Positions 35,230-44,757 of a stretch of DNA of 64,000 nucleotides are shown here, in pieces. The DNA lies in NCBI RefSeq assembly GCF_947495965.1, contig NZ_CANMBB010000001.1:957728-1021727 (forward strand), in the 5' to 3' direction. Position numbers and translations under genes: made by a program. How positions within the stretch are numbered: position 1 is the stretch's first letter; each line of letters begins with the position of its first letter. The DNA is from an uncultured Maribacter sp. Lineage in GTDB: Bacteria > Bacteroidota > Bacteroidia > Flavobacteriales > Flavobacteriaceae. Below the pieces are notes generated by a model. It worked only from the letters and a program-made list of their open reading frames with translations. It had not been told where the DNA came from and did no database searches.

Positions 35230-36341
35230 ATTTGTTGCATTCTATTTATGTACTTTGCAATAACAATTTTTTCATCAAATTCATTTAGAGCTTTTTCTCT
35301 ACTTTTATCTCCCATAACTTTTCGTTGGTAAGAATCTAGCTTTAAAAAACTTTTTATTGCTACTGCTAAACTATGTTCACTTTTAATTTCGCATAAAAAA
35401 CCATTTACTGTATCTTCTACAATTTCTTTACAACCAATATGATTTGTTGTAATAATAGGTTTTCCCATAGATATTGCCTCTATTAAACATCTAGGAATAC
35501 CTTCTCTATAATAAGAAGGGAGGACTATACAGTCCGTTTCTCTTATCTGCTGACGAACATCATCAGAAAATCCTAAATAGTTAATTAAGCCTTTTGCTTC
35601 CCAACTTTTTATTTTCTCTTCTGAAACTGCCTTCTTATCTTTAGAATCAAACTTCCCTAATAATTGAAATTCAACATTATTATATTCTTTCTTAACTATT
35701 TCTATGGCTTTTATGTACTCATTAATACCTTTATCCCATAATAGCCTTGTTATTACACAAAATACTATTTTACCATTCTCTTCTTTTAACTTAGGCATTG
35801 GACTAAAATATTGAGTATTTGCTCCAGAACCAGGAACATTTATTGCTACACTATCATTAACAATTCCATTTTTAATAAAAAGTTCCCTATCATCATTATT
35901 TTGAAAAAAAACAGTGTTAACTTTTCTAAAAGCATTTTTACACACAAAAATTAAAGTCTTTTTTAATAAGTTTTCACTTGAAAAACCTTGCCCTAATCCT
36001 GTTATATTAATTAAAATTGGACGATTTAATATTCTAGCAGAAATAGAAGAATATAAATTAGGTTTAATTGTATATGACAAAATAAAATTGGGGCTTATTT
36101 TTTTTATTTTTTTATAAAAAGTATAAAATCCTTTTAGTTCTGCAAATGGATTAAACCCTTTTGCGTCTATTTTCACATCAACAAAATTACATCCTAATTT
36201 TTTTAAATTCTTAACATATTTGTCATAAGGGGCTAAAACATAAATTTCATAACCCTTACTTCTCAATTCATTTATTAAACCCGTTCTATAATTATTAATG
36301 GACCAAGAGGTATTAGATATTAATAATACTTTTTTTGACAT
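35226..36341 (-). CDS. glycosyltransferase family 4 protein
   Basis: This 371-residue GT-B glycosyltransferase has the N-terminal acceptor domain VLLISNTSWSINNYRTGLINELRSKG, then the donor domain with FCVITRLLWDKGINEYIKAIE, LLGKFDSKDK, and PSYYREGIPRCLIEAISMGKPIITT with the E-x7-E motif of GT4. The N-terminal part resembles the WcaL/PglA-like enzymes that add N-acetylgalactosamine or related sugars, but donor and acceptor cannot be read. It is cytoplasmic or membrane-peripheral, within the repeat-unit assembly operon. Confidence 0.9.
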   Translation of the reverse strand: MSKKVLLISNTSWSINNYRTGLINELRSKGYEIYVLAPYDKYVKNLKKLGCNFVDVKIDAKGFNPFAELKGFYTFYKKIKKISPNFILSYTIKPNLYSSISARILNRPILINITGLGQGFSSENLLKKTLIFVCKNAFRKVNTVFFQNNDDRELFIKNGIVNDSVAINVPGSGANTQYFSPMPKLKEENGKIVFCVITRLLWDKGINEYIKAIEIVKKEYNNVEFQLLGKFDSKDKKAVSEEKIKSWEAKGLINYLGFSDDVRQQIRETDCIVLPSYYREGIPRCLIEAISMGKPIITTNHIGCKEIVEDTVNGFLCEIKSEHSLAVAIKSFLKLDSYQRKVMGDKSREKALNEFDEKIVIAKYINRMQQI

Positions 36342-36345
36342 TATA

Positions 36346-37500
36346 CTATTTTTGTGTTCGTATTATATTTTTCTCTTTAAGTATTTTGTTAACTTCTATT
36401 TCTCGAAGTTCAATTTTATTTTTTTCAGAATTATAGTGATTAAAGATTATTTTACTCCCATCAACATTAAAATATGGATGCGGATGTGCTGGATGGTTAA
36501 ATACCTTTACTGGACATACTCTATACAACTTATCTGCATTAATATCATAAATTAGTATCCAATTAGTTTTTTTAAACGTTTTCCTATAAGTATCTAAAAC
36601 TACAAGGTTTTTAAAATTAGACGCATGGCTAACGTAAAACTCATTTGTATAGAACAAAGGAACAAATTCCTTTAATTCTTCCTTATATTGTAATAACCCA
36701 CTCAAAATTTTTCTAGCAGGACTACCGTATTGAATTAGAAAAATATCATTCTCATCTTGTCCCATTTTATCAAAAAACTCATGCCCAACTTCTACATACT
36801 TATTAGATTGCCAAACATTAAATAAAGTGTCTTTTTCAATATTCCATTTCCAAACCCTGTCTTGCACCCAGGAACCTTCATGAGCAAACATTATAATATT
36901 AGAGTCCCATGGACAAATTTGAACATGATTTGCAGTTGGCTTTTCTGTACCTACAAAAGGAGATTTTTTTAATAACAATTCTTCACTTAATATATTTAAT
37001 CTAGCTAAGAAAGAAATTTTTCCAATACTCAAAGTAAAGGATAAAAAATCTCCCTCATTTGTGATATGCAAAGGTGCCCATAGTGTATATTTTTTTGGCA
37101 CCTCAAAAATACATTCCGCTTTCATTTTTTCAATTTGTGAAAAATCTACAACATAAATAGTATTGTTATTTGCAAAAAATAGCTTCTTAAGCTTATTATT
37201 TAATATTAATGTTAACCCAAAGTGATTAACATCTTTATAAATATCAATATTCTTAAAATCAGTAACTTTTATTTCCTTTTTATTATAAAAAAGATAAATG
37301 TTGGTATTCTTATTTTCTTCCTTACAAAAAAAAAAATTATCAGAATCTATATATAATGAATTAGTTTGGTAACCCCCATGAATGCTAGACTCTTCAGAAA
37401 AAAAATTTTTTATATTTATCTCATTTTCAATGACATTTTTTGTAGAAATTTTTTGACAAAAAATCAAATTTGAACAAAATAATAATAATATATATTTCAT
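36346..37500 (-). CDS. secreted beta-propeller resembling PL22 oligogalacturonate lyase
   Basis: This 384-residue protein has a signal peptide (MKYILLLFCSNLIFCQ). The rest is repeated beta-blade sequence. ANHVQICPWDSNIIMFAHEGSW, VGHEFFDKMG, SHASNFKN and HPAHPHPYFNVDGSKIIFN line up with the metal-binding His and propeller motifs I know from oligogalacturonate lyases (PL22). That family cleaves short uronate chains by beta-elimination. A periplasmic uronide lyase inside a polysaccharide synthesis locus would be unusual; it could trim, edit or only bind the product. It begins immediately after the neighbouring glycosyltransferase. Confidence 0.65.
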   Translation of the reverse strand: MKYILLLFCSNLIFCQKISTKNVIENEINIKNFFSEESSIHGGYQTNSLYIDSDNFFFCKEENKNTNIYLFYNKKEIKVTDFKNIDIYKDVNHFGLTLILNNKLKKLFFANNNTIYVVDFSQIEKMKAECIFEVPKKYTLWAPLHITNEGDFLSFTLSIGKISFLARLNILSEELLLKKSPFVGTEKPTANHVQICPWDSNIIMFAHEGSWVQDRVWKWNIEKDTLFNVWQSNKYVEVGHEFFDKMGQDENDIFLIQYGSPARKILSGLLQYKEELKEFVPLFYTNEFYVSHASNFKNLVVLDTYRKTFKKTNWILIYDINADKLYRVCPVKVFNHPAHPHPYFNVDGSKIIFNHYNSEKNKIELREIEVNKILKEKNIIRTQK

Positions 37501-38586
37501 TTAGCTATTATATATAGATTGATATGCTTTAATTGTATTAGTAATATTATATTTTTTAGAAATTAAAAGACCCTTTTCTTTTAATTCATTTTTTAATTCA
37601 TCAGAGTTGTATAAAGTCATGATTTTCTCTTTCAAATCACTTGCTTTATTAACATTAAACTTTAAAGCTCCATTTTCAACAATATTAGATAAACCATCCA
37701 CATCAGAAACTATTGTTGGAATACCACAAGCCATTGACTCAATAGCAACTAAACCAAAACCTTCCCATAAAGATGGAATTATAGAGATATCTGCTTGTTT
37801 TAAAAATGGAAATATATTTTCTTGTATTCCTAAAAAATGTATACGATTACATAAATTATATGTTTTGATATTGTTATTAATCTCTTCATAAGTTTCTCCT
37901 TCACCAATTAATACTAAATGGAAATTTTTATCTAAAATATTAAGAGCTTCTATTACAATTTTATGGTTTTTTAAACTTGTAAACCTAGCAATCATTATTA
38001 AAATAAAAAAACCCTCTTTTTTAAGTTCTTTAATACGTTCTAAATCTTTTGATTGTTCATTTTTTATAGATTCTATTTTTGTAAAATCTATTCCATTATT
38101 AACCGTTAAAATATTATTTTTAAAGAAAAGAAATGATTTTAATTTATGGGTAGTTGCATCACTTATTCCAATTATTATATCATAAGACTTATATAAAAAA
38201 GATTCTATTATTCTGAATATTAATTTGTTCCTTCTTCTATTATTTGTACTATGTTCTGTTGTAATGTTAGTTACCTTTTTAAAAAAAGGAGCTACAAAAG
38301 CACAATAATAATTTGCTGGAAATAAATGACTATGCATTACATTGTAGTTCTTCTTTTTAATCAGACTATAAATAGTTCTAAAATTTCCTAAACTATATTT
38401 TCCGTATACAGAAACTATTACTTTTATATTATTATGCGATGCAATTGCATCCTCAAAGTCATTCTTGTTTTCTAATAAAACTATATCAATTTCATTTTCC
38501 CTGTTAAGTTCATTAGAAACTATATCTATCAATAATTTCTGTGCACCCTCTCTTTTTAGATTATTAATTACATGTAATATTCTCAT
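37501..38586 (-). CDS. glycosyltransferase family 4 protein
   Basis: This 361-residue GT-B enzyme has VINNLKREGAQKLLIDIV at the N-terminus (G-G/A acceptor loop), MHSHLFPANYY and TTEHSTNN, and a donor domain with MIARFTSLKNHKIVIEAL, LLIGEGETY-like VLIGEGE, and PSLWEGFGLVAIESMACGIPTIVSD holding the GT4 E-x7-E pair. It is close in pattern to GalNAc- and glucose-transferring EPS enzymes, but specificity is not known. Its start overlaps the upstream membrane polymerase gene by 4 bases. Confidence 0.92.
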   Translation of the reverse strand: MRILHVINNLKREGAQKLLIDIVSNELNRENEIDIVLLENKNDFEDAIASHNNIKVIVSVYGKYSLGNFRTIYSLIKKKNYNVMHSHLFPANYYCAFVAPFFKKVTNITTEHSTNNRRRNKLIFRIIESFLYKSYDIIIGISDATTHKLKSFLFFKNNILTVNNGIDFTKIESIKNEQSKDLERIKELKKEGFFILIMIARFTSLKNHKIVIEALNILDKNFHLVLIGEGETYEEINNNIKTYNLCNRIHFLGIQENIFPFLKQADISIIPSLWEGFGLVAIESMACGIPTIVSDVDGLSNIVENGALKFNVNKASDLKEKIMTLYNSDELKNELKEKGLLISKKYNITNTIKAYQSIYNS

Positions 38587-39770
38587 ACAGTTTTCAATGC
38601 ATTATATTTTTTAGTTTCCGCTTGCATTATTCCAAATAAAACCCACAAAAAGGGATACCAAAAATTGGTTATTATTTGGTAATGTATAATTAAAATAAAT
38701 AAAGCTAAAAATACTCCAAATTTATTGGGAGTTATTGCATAATAATAATTAAGACAGGTGACAAAAGTAAAAAAAACTAAACATAAGAGACCTAGAAAAC
38801 CAGAAAACATCCATAAGTCTAACACCATATTTAAACTAGAAGCACTAGAAGAATACTCTTTAAAAGCCATTGCTCCGATACCAAAAAAGAAATTATCTTT
38901 AACAAGCCCTATTGCCTCTTGAAATCTAATGGTTCTATCATTAACAGAGTTATTTTCTTTATTTAGACTAACCTTTTTAAAAATAGAATTAGAATATTTA
39001 TCTACATAATCTCTAGACTTTTCATTTGTTGCTACGAAAAGAATAAAACTTAGAGCAATTATTGAACTTATGATGAGAACTTTTAAGTTTTGTAAACTTT
39101 TTATAAAGAAATAAGTGCCTAAAATTAATAAAGAAATAAAAATGGTAAAACTAGAGCTAAGAAGAATTAACGCTATTAAAACAATTAGAATAGAAGCTAT
39201 TTTATGCGAAAATTTTAAATTTTTTATATAAGGAATTAATAAAGGTATACAAAACTCAAAGAAAAGAGACATATGACCAGATTCTTCGGCAAAACCTCTT
39301 GGTCTATAAAACAACCCTAGAAAAGTAGCCCCATAAGTATTTACTCTTTGTCTTGGGAGCTCAATAAATAAAGCGGGTTTAAAGTTTAATGTTATAAACT
39401 CATAAATAACAAAAACACTAGTAATCATTAACGCGTAATACAACATCTTGTAAAACACTTTACTATGTTTAGAGTACCAAAATATAATACTTTTTTGAAA
39501 AACTAAATATAAAACAACAAATGAAATAATGTATAAGAGACTACTTATGTTACAATAAGCATTAATCATAGTAGAAAAAACAAGAAAAAACAAGAAAAAA
39601 ATATAAAAGAAATCTATCGTATTAAATTTTATCTTATCCCAACTAACAATAAAAAGTATTATAAAAATAAACAATGGCAATGAAATCTTTTCTGCCAAGT
39701 CAAAGACCCCTATAAGTGGCAAAGAAAGTATAGCAACACTAAAAATTAATTTTTCTATAGAAAATTTCAT
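38583..39770 (-). CDS. Wzy-like O-antigen/exopolysaccharide polymerase (second of two)
   Basis: This 395-residue protein has about 11 transmembrane helices. It has a loop with FLGLFYRPRGFAEESGHMSLFFEFCIP, where R-P-x-G-x-x-x-E(P/S)xx corresponds to the conserved arginine region of Wzy-like polymerases, and DNFFFGIGAMAF further on. Wzy proteins join undecaprenyl-linked repeat units at the periplasmic face. Placement between glycosyltransferase genes favours polymerase over ligase. Overlaps of 4 bases on both sides show tight coupling. Confidence 0.8.
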   Translation of the reverse strand: MKFSIEKLIFSVAILSLPLIGVFDLAEKISLPLFIFIILFIVSWDKIKFNTIDFFYIFFLFFLVFSTMINAYCNISSLLYIISFVVLYLVFQKSIIFWYSKHSKVFYKMLYYALMITSVFVIYEFITLNFKPALFIELPRQRVNTYGATFLGLFYRPRGFAEESGHMSLFFEFCIPLLIPYIKNLKFSHKIASILIVLIALILLSSSFTIFISLLILGTYFFIKSLQNLKVLIISSIIALSFILFVATNEKSRDYVDKYSNSIFKKVSLNKENNSVNDRTIRFQEAIGLVKDNFFFGIGAMAFKEYSSSASSLNMVLDLWMFSGFLGLLCLVFFTFVTCLNYYYAITPNKFGVFLALFILIIHYQIITNFWYPFLWVLFGIMQAETKKYNALKTV

Positions 39771-40552
39771 TTTAAAAAATTATTTCTAAATCGGATTGCT
39801 AAAATTTCAATATTTCTCTTTATGTATATATAATTTGATAAAAAAATATTTACTCCCATGCTTTTTCGAATAGAATTATCCTCTTTAGCCGATAAAACTA
39901 AATTACTGCTTTTATATGTCGCCCCACCATCTCGCATGTTTATAATCACAGAATCTATAAAATAAAAAGGTATCTCCTTAATAACAGCTTTGTATATGAA
40001 TTCATAATCTGCAGACAATCTATATGCATCATTATAATAACCTATTTTTTCATATACACCATTACTTATAAATGTAGCTGTAAAATTTATTGGCATTCTC
40101 CATTTAATATTTACATTTAATGGTCTTCTATATCCTTTTGTATCCTTATACTTTCCTTCAAAAGTAATCTGATTCCTTAACCCAGTAATGATATAATTAC
40201 CTGATAGGTTATTACTTGCAGAAACTACATCTAAAACACTATTTTTTAAAAAATAATCATCACTACTTAAAATTCCTATTAAGTCACCAGAACACAGCTT
40301 AACACCTTTGTTCCATGCATCATAAATCCCTTTATCTTTCTCGCTTTTATAACTGAAATCTATTTCCTTTTCCTCAAATTTACCTTCAAAAGATTGTATT
40401 ATTTCTAAAGTGCCATCTGTTGATAGACCATCAATTACAATGTATTCTAAACTATAGGAATCATTAATTCCATTTAAATTTAAAACGGAATTCATACATT
40501 CCTCTATTGTAACTTTACTATTAAAACAAACCGTAATAATGGAAATTTTCAT
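39767..40552 (-). CDS. glycosyltransferase family 2 protein
   Basis: This 261-residue GT-A enzyme has the N-terminal ISIITVCFNSKVTIEECMNSVL, YIVIDGLSTDGTLEIIQSF, SEKDKGIYDAWNKGVKLCSGDLIGILSSDDYF with the D-x-D-type SSDD metal motif, and a short C-terminal extension. The E-(K/R)-D-x-G-(I/V)-Y-D-A-x-N-K-G segment is typical of WcaA/colanic-acid-like transferases. It adds one sugar to the undecaprenyl-linked repeat unit; which one is unknown. Confidence 0.93.
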   Translation of the reverse strand: MKISIITVCFNSKVTIEECMNSVLNLNGINDSYSLEYIVIDGLSTDGTLEIIQSFEGKFEEKEIDFSYKSEKDKGIYDAWNKGVKLCSGDLIGILSSDDYFLKNSVLDVVSASNNLSGNYIITGLRNQITFEGKYKDTKGYRRPLNVNIKWRMPINFTATFISNGVYEKIGYYNDAYRLSADYEFIYKAVIKEIPFYFIDSVIINMRDGGATYKSSNLVLSAKEDNSIRKSMGVNIFLSNYIYIKRNIEILAIRFRNNFLK

Positions 40553-40573
40553 ATAAACTATATACTTTAAGGA

Positions 40574-41149
40574 CTATATTTTCTTAATAAATTTAATAGG
40601 ATTTCCTCCCCAAACTTCGTTAGGAGGAATATTCTTAGAAACAACACTTCCAGCGGCAATCACTGAATTACAACCAATATTAACTCCTTTTAAAATTATT
40701 GATCCTGTGCCAATAAACACTCCATCACTAATATAAACAGGTTTAGTTTTAATACCAGATTGTGGCTCTTTAATTCTTTCTTTTAAATGGATTGAATGAA
40801 AGTCAGTATCATAAATCTTACAATCTCCTCCAATAAACACTTTTTTTCCAATGAAAATATTATTTACACAATAAATTGATGAGTTTGACATTGCTACCCC
40901 ATCCTCTATTTTTAAAATAGCATTATTATTTACAACAATACTCATAAAAGTTTGTCCGCCAATAGGATTGAATTTAAAACTAGAATTAATTACTACATTT
41001 TTTCCAAACTTGAGATTTCCTTTTGCTCTTAAAAAAAGGATTCCATTTATTCGTAAATTTTCATTTTTCTTTACTCCAAAAAGAAAAAAATAAAAAGTAT
41101 TAATTAAATTATATTTTATTTTTAATATTTGATAATATATAAACTTCAT
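40574..41149 (-). CDS. left-handed beta-helix acyltransferase (WcaF/maltose acetyltransferase-like)
   Basis: This 191-residue protein has a C-terminal hexapeptide-repeat domain (about 60-185). It contains YDTDFHSIH, corresponding to the H/D region of acetyltransferases in this family, then VYISDGVFIGTGSIILKGVNIGCNSVIAAGSVVSKNIPPNEVWGGNPIKFIKK, which is the standard ending with catalytic His replaced by context around the DFH. It probably adds an acetyl group to a sugar of the repeat unit, using acetyl-CoA. Substrate unknown. Confidence 0.88.
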   Translation of the reverse strand: MKFIYYQILKIKYNLINTFYFFLFGVKKNENLRINGILFLRAKGNLKFGKNVVINSSFKFNPIGGQTFMSIVVNNNAILKIEDGVAMSNSSIYCVNNIFIGKKVFIGGDCKIYDTDFHSIHLKERIKEPQSGIKTKPVYISDGVFIGTGSIILKGVNIGCNSVIAAGSVVSKNIPPNEVWGGNPIKFIKKI

Positions 41150-41160
41150 TAGTATTTAAA

Positions 41161-42414
41161 TTATAATAATTTATTCTTAATTATTTTTTTATAAACATAA
41201 AATGCAAATACTATTTCGATTAGTAAACTATTTATTATTAAATATTTTACTTCAAAAAACTCATTAAATAAATAAATAAATAAAAGACCAAAACAAAAAG
41301 TAAGTACAGAATATAAAGTTCCTTTCAAAAAATATTTTTGAAGATTAAACGCATTTAAAGATACAACTCCATAATAATTACTAATATTAAACAGAATAAT
41401 TATCGGTAAATATAATTTTAACCAAAAACTTGCTTCTTTAGTATTGTCTTCAAATAATAATTCTAAAATTTCTGTTGCAAAAACAAAGCCCAATAAAACT
41501 ATTAAACATCCAAATGTAGTCATCAAAATTGTAGTTTTTCTGACAATTATTTTATCTTTATTTAAGGAAACATATGGTAGTAAAACTTGTCTTAACATTG
41601 AAGTTGGCACAGATAATATTCTAATAAACTTTTCAAGAATGTCATAAATTGCTAATTTATCTAACCCTATTAAACTACCTATTAAAAATCTATTCGTATT
41701 AGTAACAATTTGTATTGAAATTGAAGATGTAAAATACAAAGAACTTTCTTTAAAATATTTTAATAAAATATGCTTTTGAGGAAATTTTAATGATAAATTT
41801 TCTTTTTTATAGAGTATAGATAATATTACCAAAAGAGGTGTAGTTAAACATAGACCATTTATTAATGGCACTAATAAAAAATCTTCTTGATTTTTAACAA
41901 AAAGAAAAATTGCTATTAAAAAAGCCAATTTACTAATTAGGCTAATTATCGTTATAGGCTTTAATTTTTCAATACCCTGAAAATACCAGACTGGGTTTAA
42001 AAACTCATATACCCCTAAGGACATCGTCAAGAAAAACAACATTTTATTTGTTTCTGCAATGTCCGATAAATAAAAAACTATGAAAAGAAAACAAAAACTT
42101 ATTATAAAAAATATACCTTTTATAATATAGACACTACTAATAATTTCGTTTACCTTTTTTTTATCATTTCTATGAATAGATATCTCTTTTGTTGCTGAAA
42201 GATTAAAGCCATAATTAATAAAAATAACAAAATAGGTAATTATCGATTCTGCAAAAATAATTAACCCATAATTTTCTTTCCCCAAAACTCTTAATAAATA
42301 CGGGAAAATAAGTAACGGTAGTATTAAATTAAAAACCTTAATTATAGATAAGTATCCTAGATTACTTAATAGAATCCTATATTTAGTAATAGATTGTGTA
42401 AATCTATTTAACAT
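41161..42414 (-). CDS. Wzx-type flippase of the polysaccharide locus
   Basis: This 417-residue membrane protein has about 12 transmembrane helices. The N-terminus LIKVFNLILPLLIFPYLLRVLGKENYGLIIFAESII is the hallmark of the RfbX/Wzx polysaccharide exporter family. It exports undecaprenyl-linked repeat units to the periplasmic face, where Wzy acts. It is a different lineage from the flippase at 1540-3015. Position between the sugar-nucleotide genes and transferases supports a dedicated role in this locus. Confidence 0.92.
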   Translation of the reverse strand: MLNRFTQSITKYRILLSNLGYLSIIKVFNLILPLLIFPYLLRVLGKENYGLIIFAESIITYFVIFINYGFNLSATKEISIHRNDKKKVNEIISSVYIIKGIFFIISFCFLFIVFYLSDIAETNKMLFFLTMSLGVYEFLNPVWYFQGIEKLKPITIISLISKLAFLIAIFLFVKNQEDFLLVPLINGLCLTTPLLVILSILYKKENLSLKFPQKHILLKYFKESSLYFTSSISIQIVTNTNRFLIGSLIGLDKLAIYDILEKFIRILSVPTSMLRQVLLPYVSLNKDKIIVRKTTILMTTFGCLIVLLGFVFATEILELLFEDNTKEASFWLKLYLPIIILFNISNYYGVVSLNAFNLQKYFLKGTLYSVLTFCFGLLFIYLFNEFFEVKYLIINSLLIEIVFAFYVYKKIIKNKLL

Positions 42415-42423
42415 AAAAATGAA

Positions 42424-43431
42424 TTATTTATAATATTCTTTATACCAAGTGCTAAAAGAAGATAGTCCTTCCTCTAAATCTATTTGCGGATCATAACCAA
42501 CTTTAGCTTTCAATTTTTCTACACTAGCATAAGTTCTTTTTACATCTCCTGGTTGCATAGGCAGCATGTTCTTAGGAGAAACATTTCCTATTTTATTTTC
42601 TAAAATTTCAATGAATTTCAATAAATTAACAGGCTTAGAATTTCCAATATTAAAAACCTCATTTGGAGGTTTATTTATATTCTGATAGTTTAAACAGTTT
42701 ACAATTCCATTTATAATATCATCTATATAAGTAAAATCTCGCTCCATCTCTCCGTTATTAAATACATTAATTGGTTTTTTATTCATTAATGCATTTGCAA
42801 AAAGCATAGGAGCCATATCTGGTCTTCCCCAAGGTCCATAAACTGTAAAAAAACGCAACCCTGTGGTTTGTATTCCATATAAGTGACTATAAGAGTGAGC
42901 AATTAATTCATTACTCTTCTTTGTTGCTGCGTATAAACTAACTGGGTAATCCACATTGTCCGTTTCTTCAAAAGGAATTTTTTTATTATGGCCATAAACA
43001 GAAGAGCTTGAGGCATAAATTAAATGATTTACATTTTTATGTCTACAAAGTTCAAGAATATTTAAGAAACCTACTACATTAGATTGTATATATGAGAATG
43101 GGTTTTCTATTGAATATCTAACTCCTGCTTGCGCAGCTAAATTAACAACAGTATCAAACTCTTCAGAAACAAATAACTCTTCTAAAACATTATAATTATT
43201 AATGTCTGTTTTTATAAACTTAAAATTAGAAGTTACAGTACTTTTAATTAATTTACCCTCTATAATATCTGTTTTGTTTACCCCTAATTGTAATAAACGA
43301 TTATATTTTAAATCTACACTGTAATAATCATTTATATTATCTAAACCAACTACTTTGTGACCTAAACTAATTAGTTTTTTAGATAAAAACATACCTATAA
43401 ATCCTGCTGCACCTGTAACTAAAATCTTCAT
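42424..43431 (-). CDS. UDP-glucuronate 4-epimerase-like NAD-dependent epimerase
   Basis: This 335-residue extended SDR enzyme has GAAGFIGMFLSKKL (7-20), LDNINDYYSVDLKYNRLLQL, AAQAGVRYSIENPFSYIQSNVVGFLN, the catalytic Y-x3-K in SLYAATKKSNEL, and LRFFTVYGPWGRPDMA. The AGVRYS and YGPWGRPDMA signatures distinguish UDP-glucuronate/GalNAcA-type 4-epimerases from GalE. It likely supplies UDP-galacturonate, which would fit a uronic-acid glycan and the neighbouring PL22-like protein. Overlaps rfbD by 4 bases. Confidence 0.9.
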   Translation of the reverse strand: MKILVTGAAGFIGMFLSKKLISLGHKVVGLDNINDYYSVDLKYNRLLQLGVNKTDIIEGKLIKSTVTSNFKFIKTDINNYNVLEELFVSEEFDTVVNLAAQAGVRYSIENPFSYIQSNVVGFLNILELCRHKNVNHLIYASSSSVYGHNKKIPFEETDNVDYPVSLYAATKKSNELIAHSYSHLYGIQTTGLRFFTVYGPWGRPDMAPMLFANALMNKKPINVFNNGEMERDFTYIDDIINGIVNCLNYQNINKPPNEVFNIGNSKPVNLLKFIEILENKIGNVSPKNMLPMQPGDVKRTYASVEKLKAKVGYDPQIDLEEGLSSFSTWYKEYYK

Positions 43432-44213
43432 TTCTTAAAATATAAAACACTATTAATAGGTCTTTTAGCAAAAGTACAATAATTCTTAACCTTTTTTAAA
43501 GATACCCGATCTTCTAAATTATTATCTATAAGAATTTTTTTTGCAAAATCATACCATGTTAATACTTGGTTATCTGTGAAGTGTTTAATTCCAAATTTTT
43601 GGTTATTTCTAATTATTAAGCTAATTATATAATTTGTTAAATTATTAGTATCTGTTGGACACCCAATTTGAGAGTCTGTAATGTTTAAATCCTCTCCTTT
43701 CTTTGCTTTTTCTAAAATAGTTTTATAAAAATTTTTGCCATTTTTTTTACTATACAACCAAGAAGTTCTAATTATAAAATACTCTTTTAATATTTTTTGA
43801 ATGTATTTTTCTCCCTCCAATTTAGATTTCCCATATTCATTAATCGGGTTTGGAATATCATCTACTGTATAAGGTTCCTTCTTTTCACCATCAAAAACAT
43901 AGTCAGTAGAAATATGTAGTAAAATTGTGTTGTATTCTGCACATGTCTTTGCTAAATTTTTTACTGCTTTTGCATTTACTAGATAAGCTATATCTGGCTT
44001 TTTTTCAGCTTGCTCCACGTTAGTATATGCTGCACAATTAATACAATAGTTATATTTATTTGAAGAAAAAACATCACGAACTTGGTTACTATTTGTTATA
44101 TCTAATTCTTTAGAAGTTTTAAAATCGAAAATATAGTCAGGATAATTATTTATAACTTCCTGTATCGATTTTCCCAACTGTCCATTTGCCCCAGTAACTA
44201 AAATACGTTTCAT
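43428..44213 (-). CDS. rfbD: dTDP-4-dehydrorhamnose reductase, C-terminally short
   Basis: This 261-residue protein performs the last step to dTDP-L-rhamnose, NAD(P)H reduction of the 4-keto group. It has GANGQLGKSIQ (8-18), CAAYTNVEQAEKKPD, STDYVFDGEKKEPY, and the catalytic Y-x3-K in YGKSKLEGEKY. Family members are usually about 280-300 residues; this one stops right after RPINSVLYFKK, where others continue with a D-x-x-K helix and a final terminal region. The next gene's ATG overlaps its stop, so the truncation is fixed in the sequence. Activity may still be retained. Confidence 0.92.
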   Translation of the reverse strand: MKRILVTGANGQLGKSIQEVINNYPDYIFDFKTSKELDITNSNQVRDVFSSNKYNYCINCAAYTNVEQAEKKPDIAYLVNAKAVKNLAKTCAEYNTILLHISTDYVFDGEKKEPYTVDDIPNPINEYGKSKLEGEKYIQKILKEYFIIRTSWLYSKKNGKNFYKTILEKAKKGEDLNITDSQIGCPTDTNNLTNYIISLIIRNNQKFGIKHFTDNQVLTWYDFAKKILIDNNLEDRVSLKKVKNYCTFAKRPINSVLYFKK

Positions 44214-44752
44214 AAATTTAATTCAGAAAATAGGGTTAGCTCTTTATCTTTTGATGAAATTATCATTTTAGATTTCGGGTAATCCCAATCAATATTTAAA
44301 ACCTCATCATCATATATTATTCCTCTTTCTGATCTTTTATTGTAGTAGTTATCACATTGATAAATAAAAATGGTTTCTTCCAATGCCAAAAAACCATGAG
44401 CCATACCTTTTGGTATAAAAATTGATTTCTTATTATTCTCCGAAAGCTCTATTTTAAAGTGTTTACCGTAACTAGAACTATCTTTTCTTATGTCTACTAC
44501 AACATCTAATACCCTACCTTTAGCAACAGAAACTAATTTAGCTTGTGCGTGTTTACCTTCTTGAAAGTGAAGACCTCTTAGGGTTCCTTTTTTAGATATA
44601 GATTGATTGGTTTGAACAAAATTAACTTCAAAGCCCAGTATCTTATCTAATTTCTCTTTTTGGTAACTTTCAAAAAAAGAACCTCTTTCATCTTCGAAAA
44701 TAGTTGGTTCTATTACTACACAACCATGTAAATTTGTTTCGATTATCTTCAA
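44210..44752 (-). CDS. rfbC: dTDP-4-dehydrorhamnose 3,5-epimerase
   Basis: This 180-residue cupin enzyme is the third step of dTDP-rhamnose synthesis, epimerising C3 and C5. The core has FVQTNQSISKKGTLRGLHFQEGKHAQAKLVSVAKGRVLDVVVDIRKDS, with the LRGLHFQ motif carrying the catalytic His, and PKGMAHGFLALEE. Length is normal. It overlaps rfbD by 4 bases and follows rfbA by 5 bases, so the four rhamnose genes form one translationally coupled set. Confidence 0.97.
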   Translation of the reverse strand: MKIIETNLHGCVVIEPTIFEDERGSFFESYQKEKLDKILGFEVNFVQTNQSISKKGTLRGLHFQEGKHAQAKLVSVAKGRVLDVVVDIRKDSSSYGKHFKIELSENNKKSIFIPKGMAHGFLALEETIFIYQCDNYYNKRSERGIIYDDEVLNIDWDYPKSKMIISSKDKELTLFSELNL

Positions 44753-44757
44753 TGCTA

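Noticed and set aside
36346-37500. Naming the propeller protein a definite oligogalacturonate lyase
   Set aside because: Only motif-level resemblance is visible and overall divergence is high, so it is reported as PL22-like.
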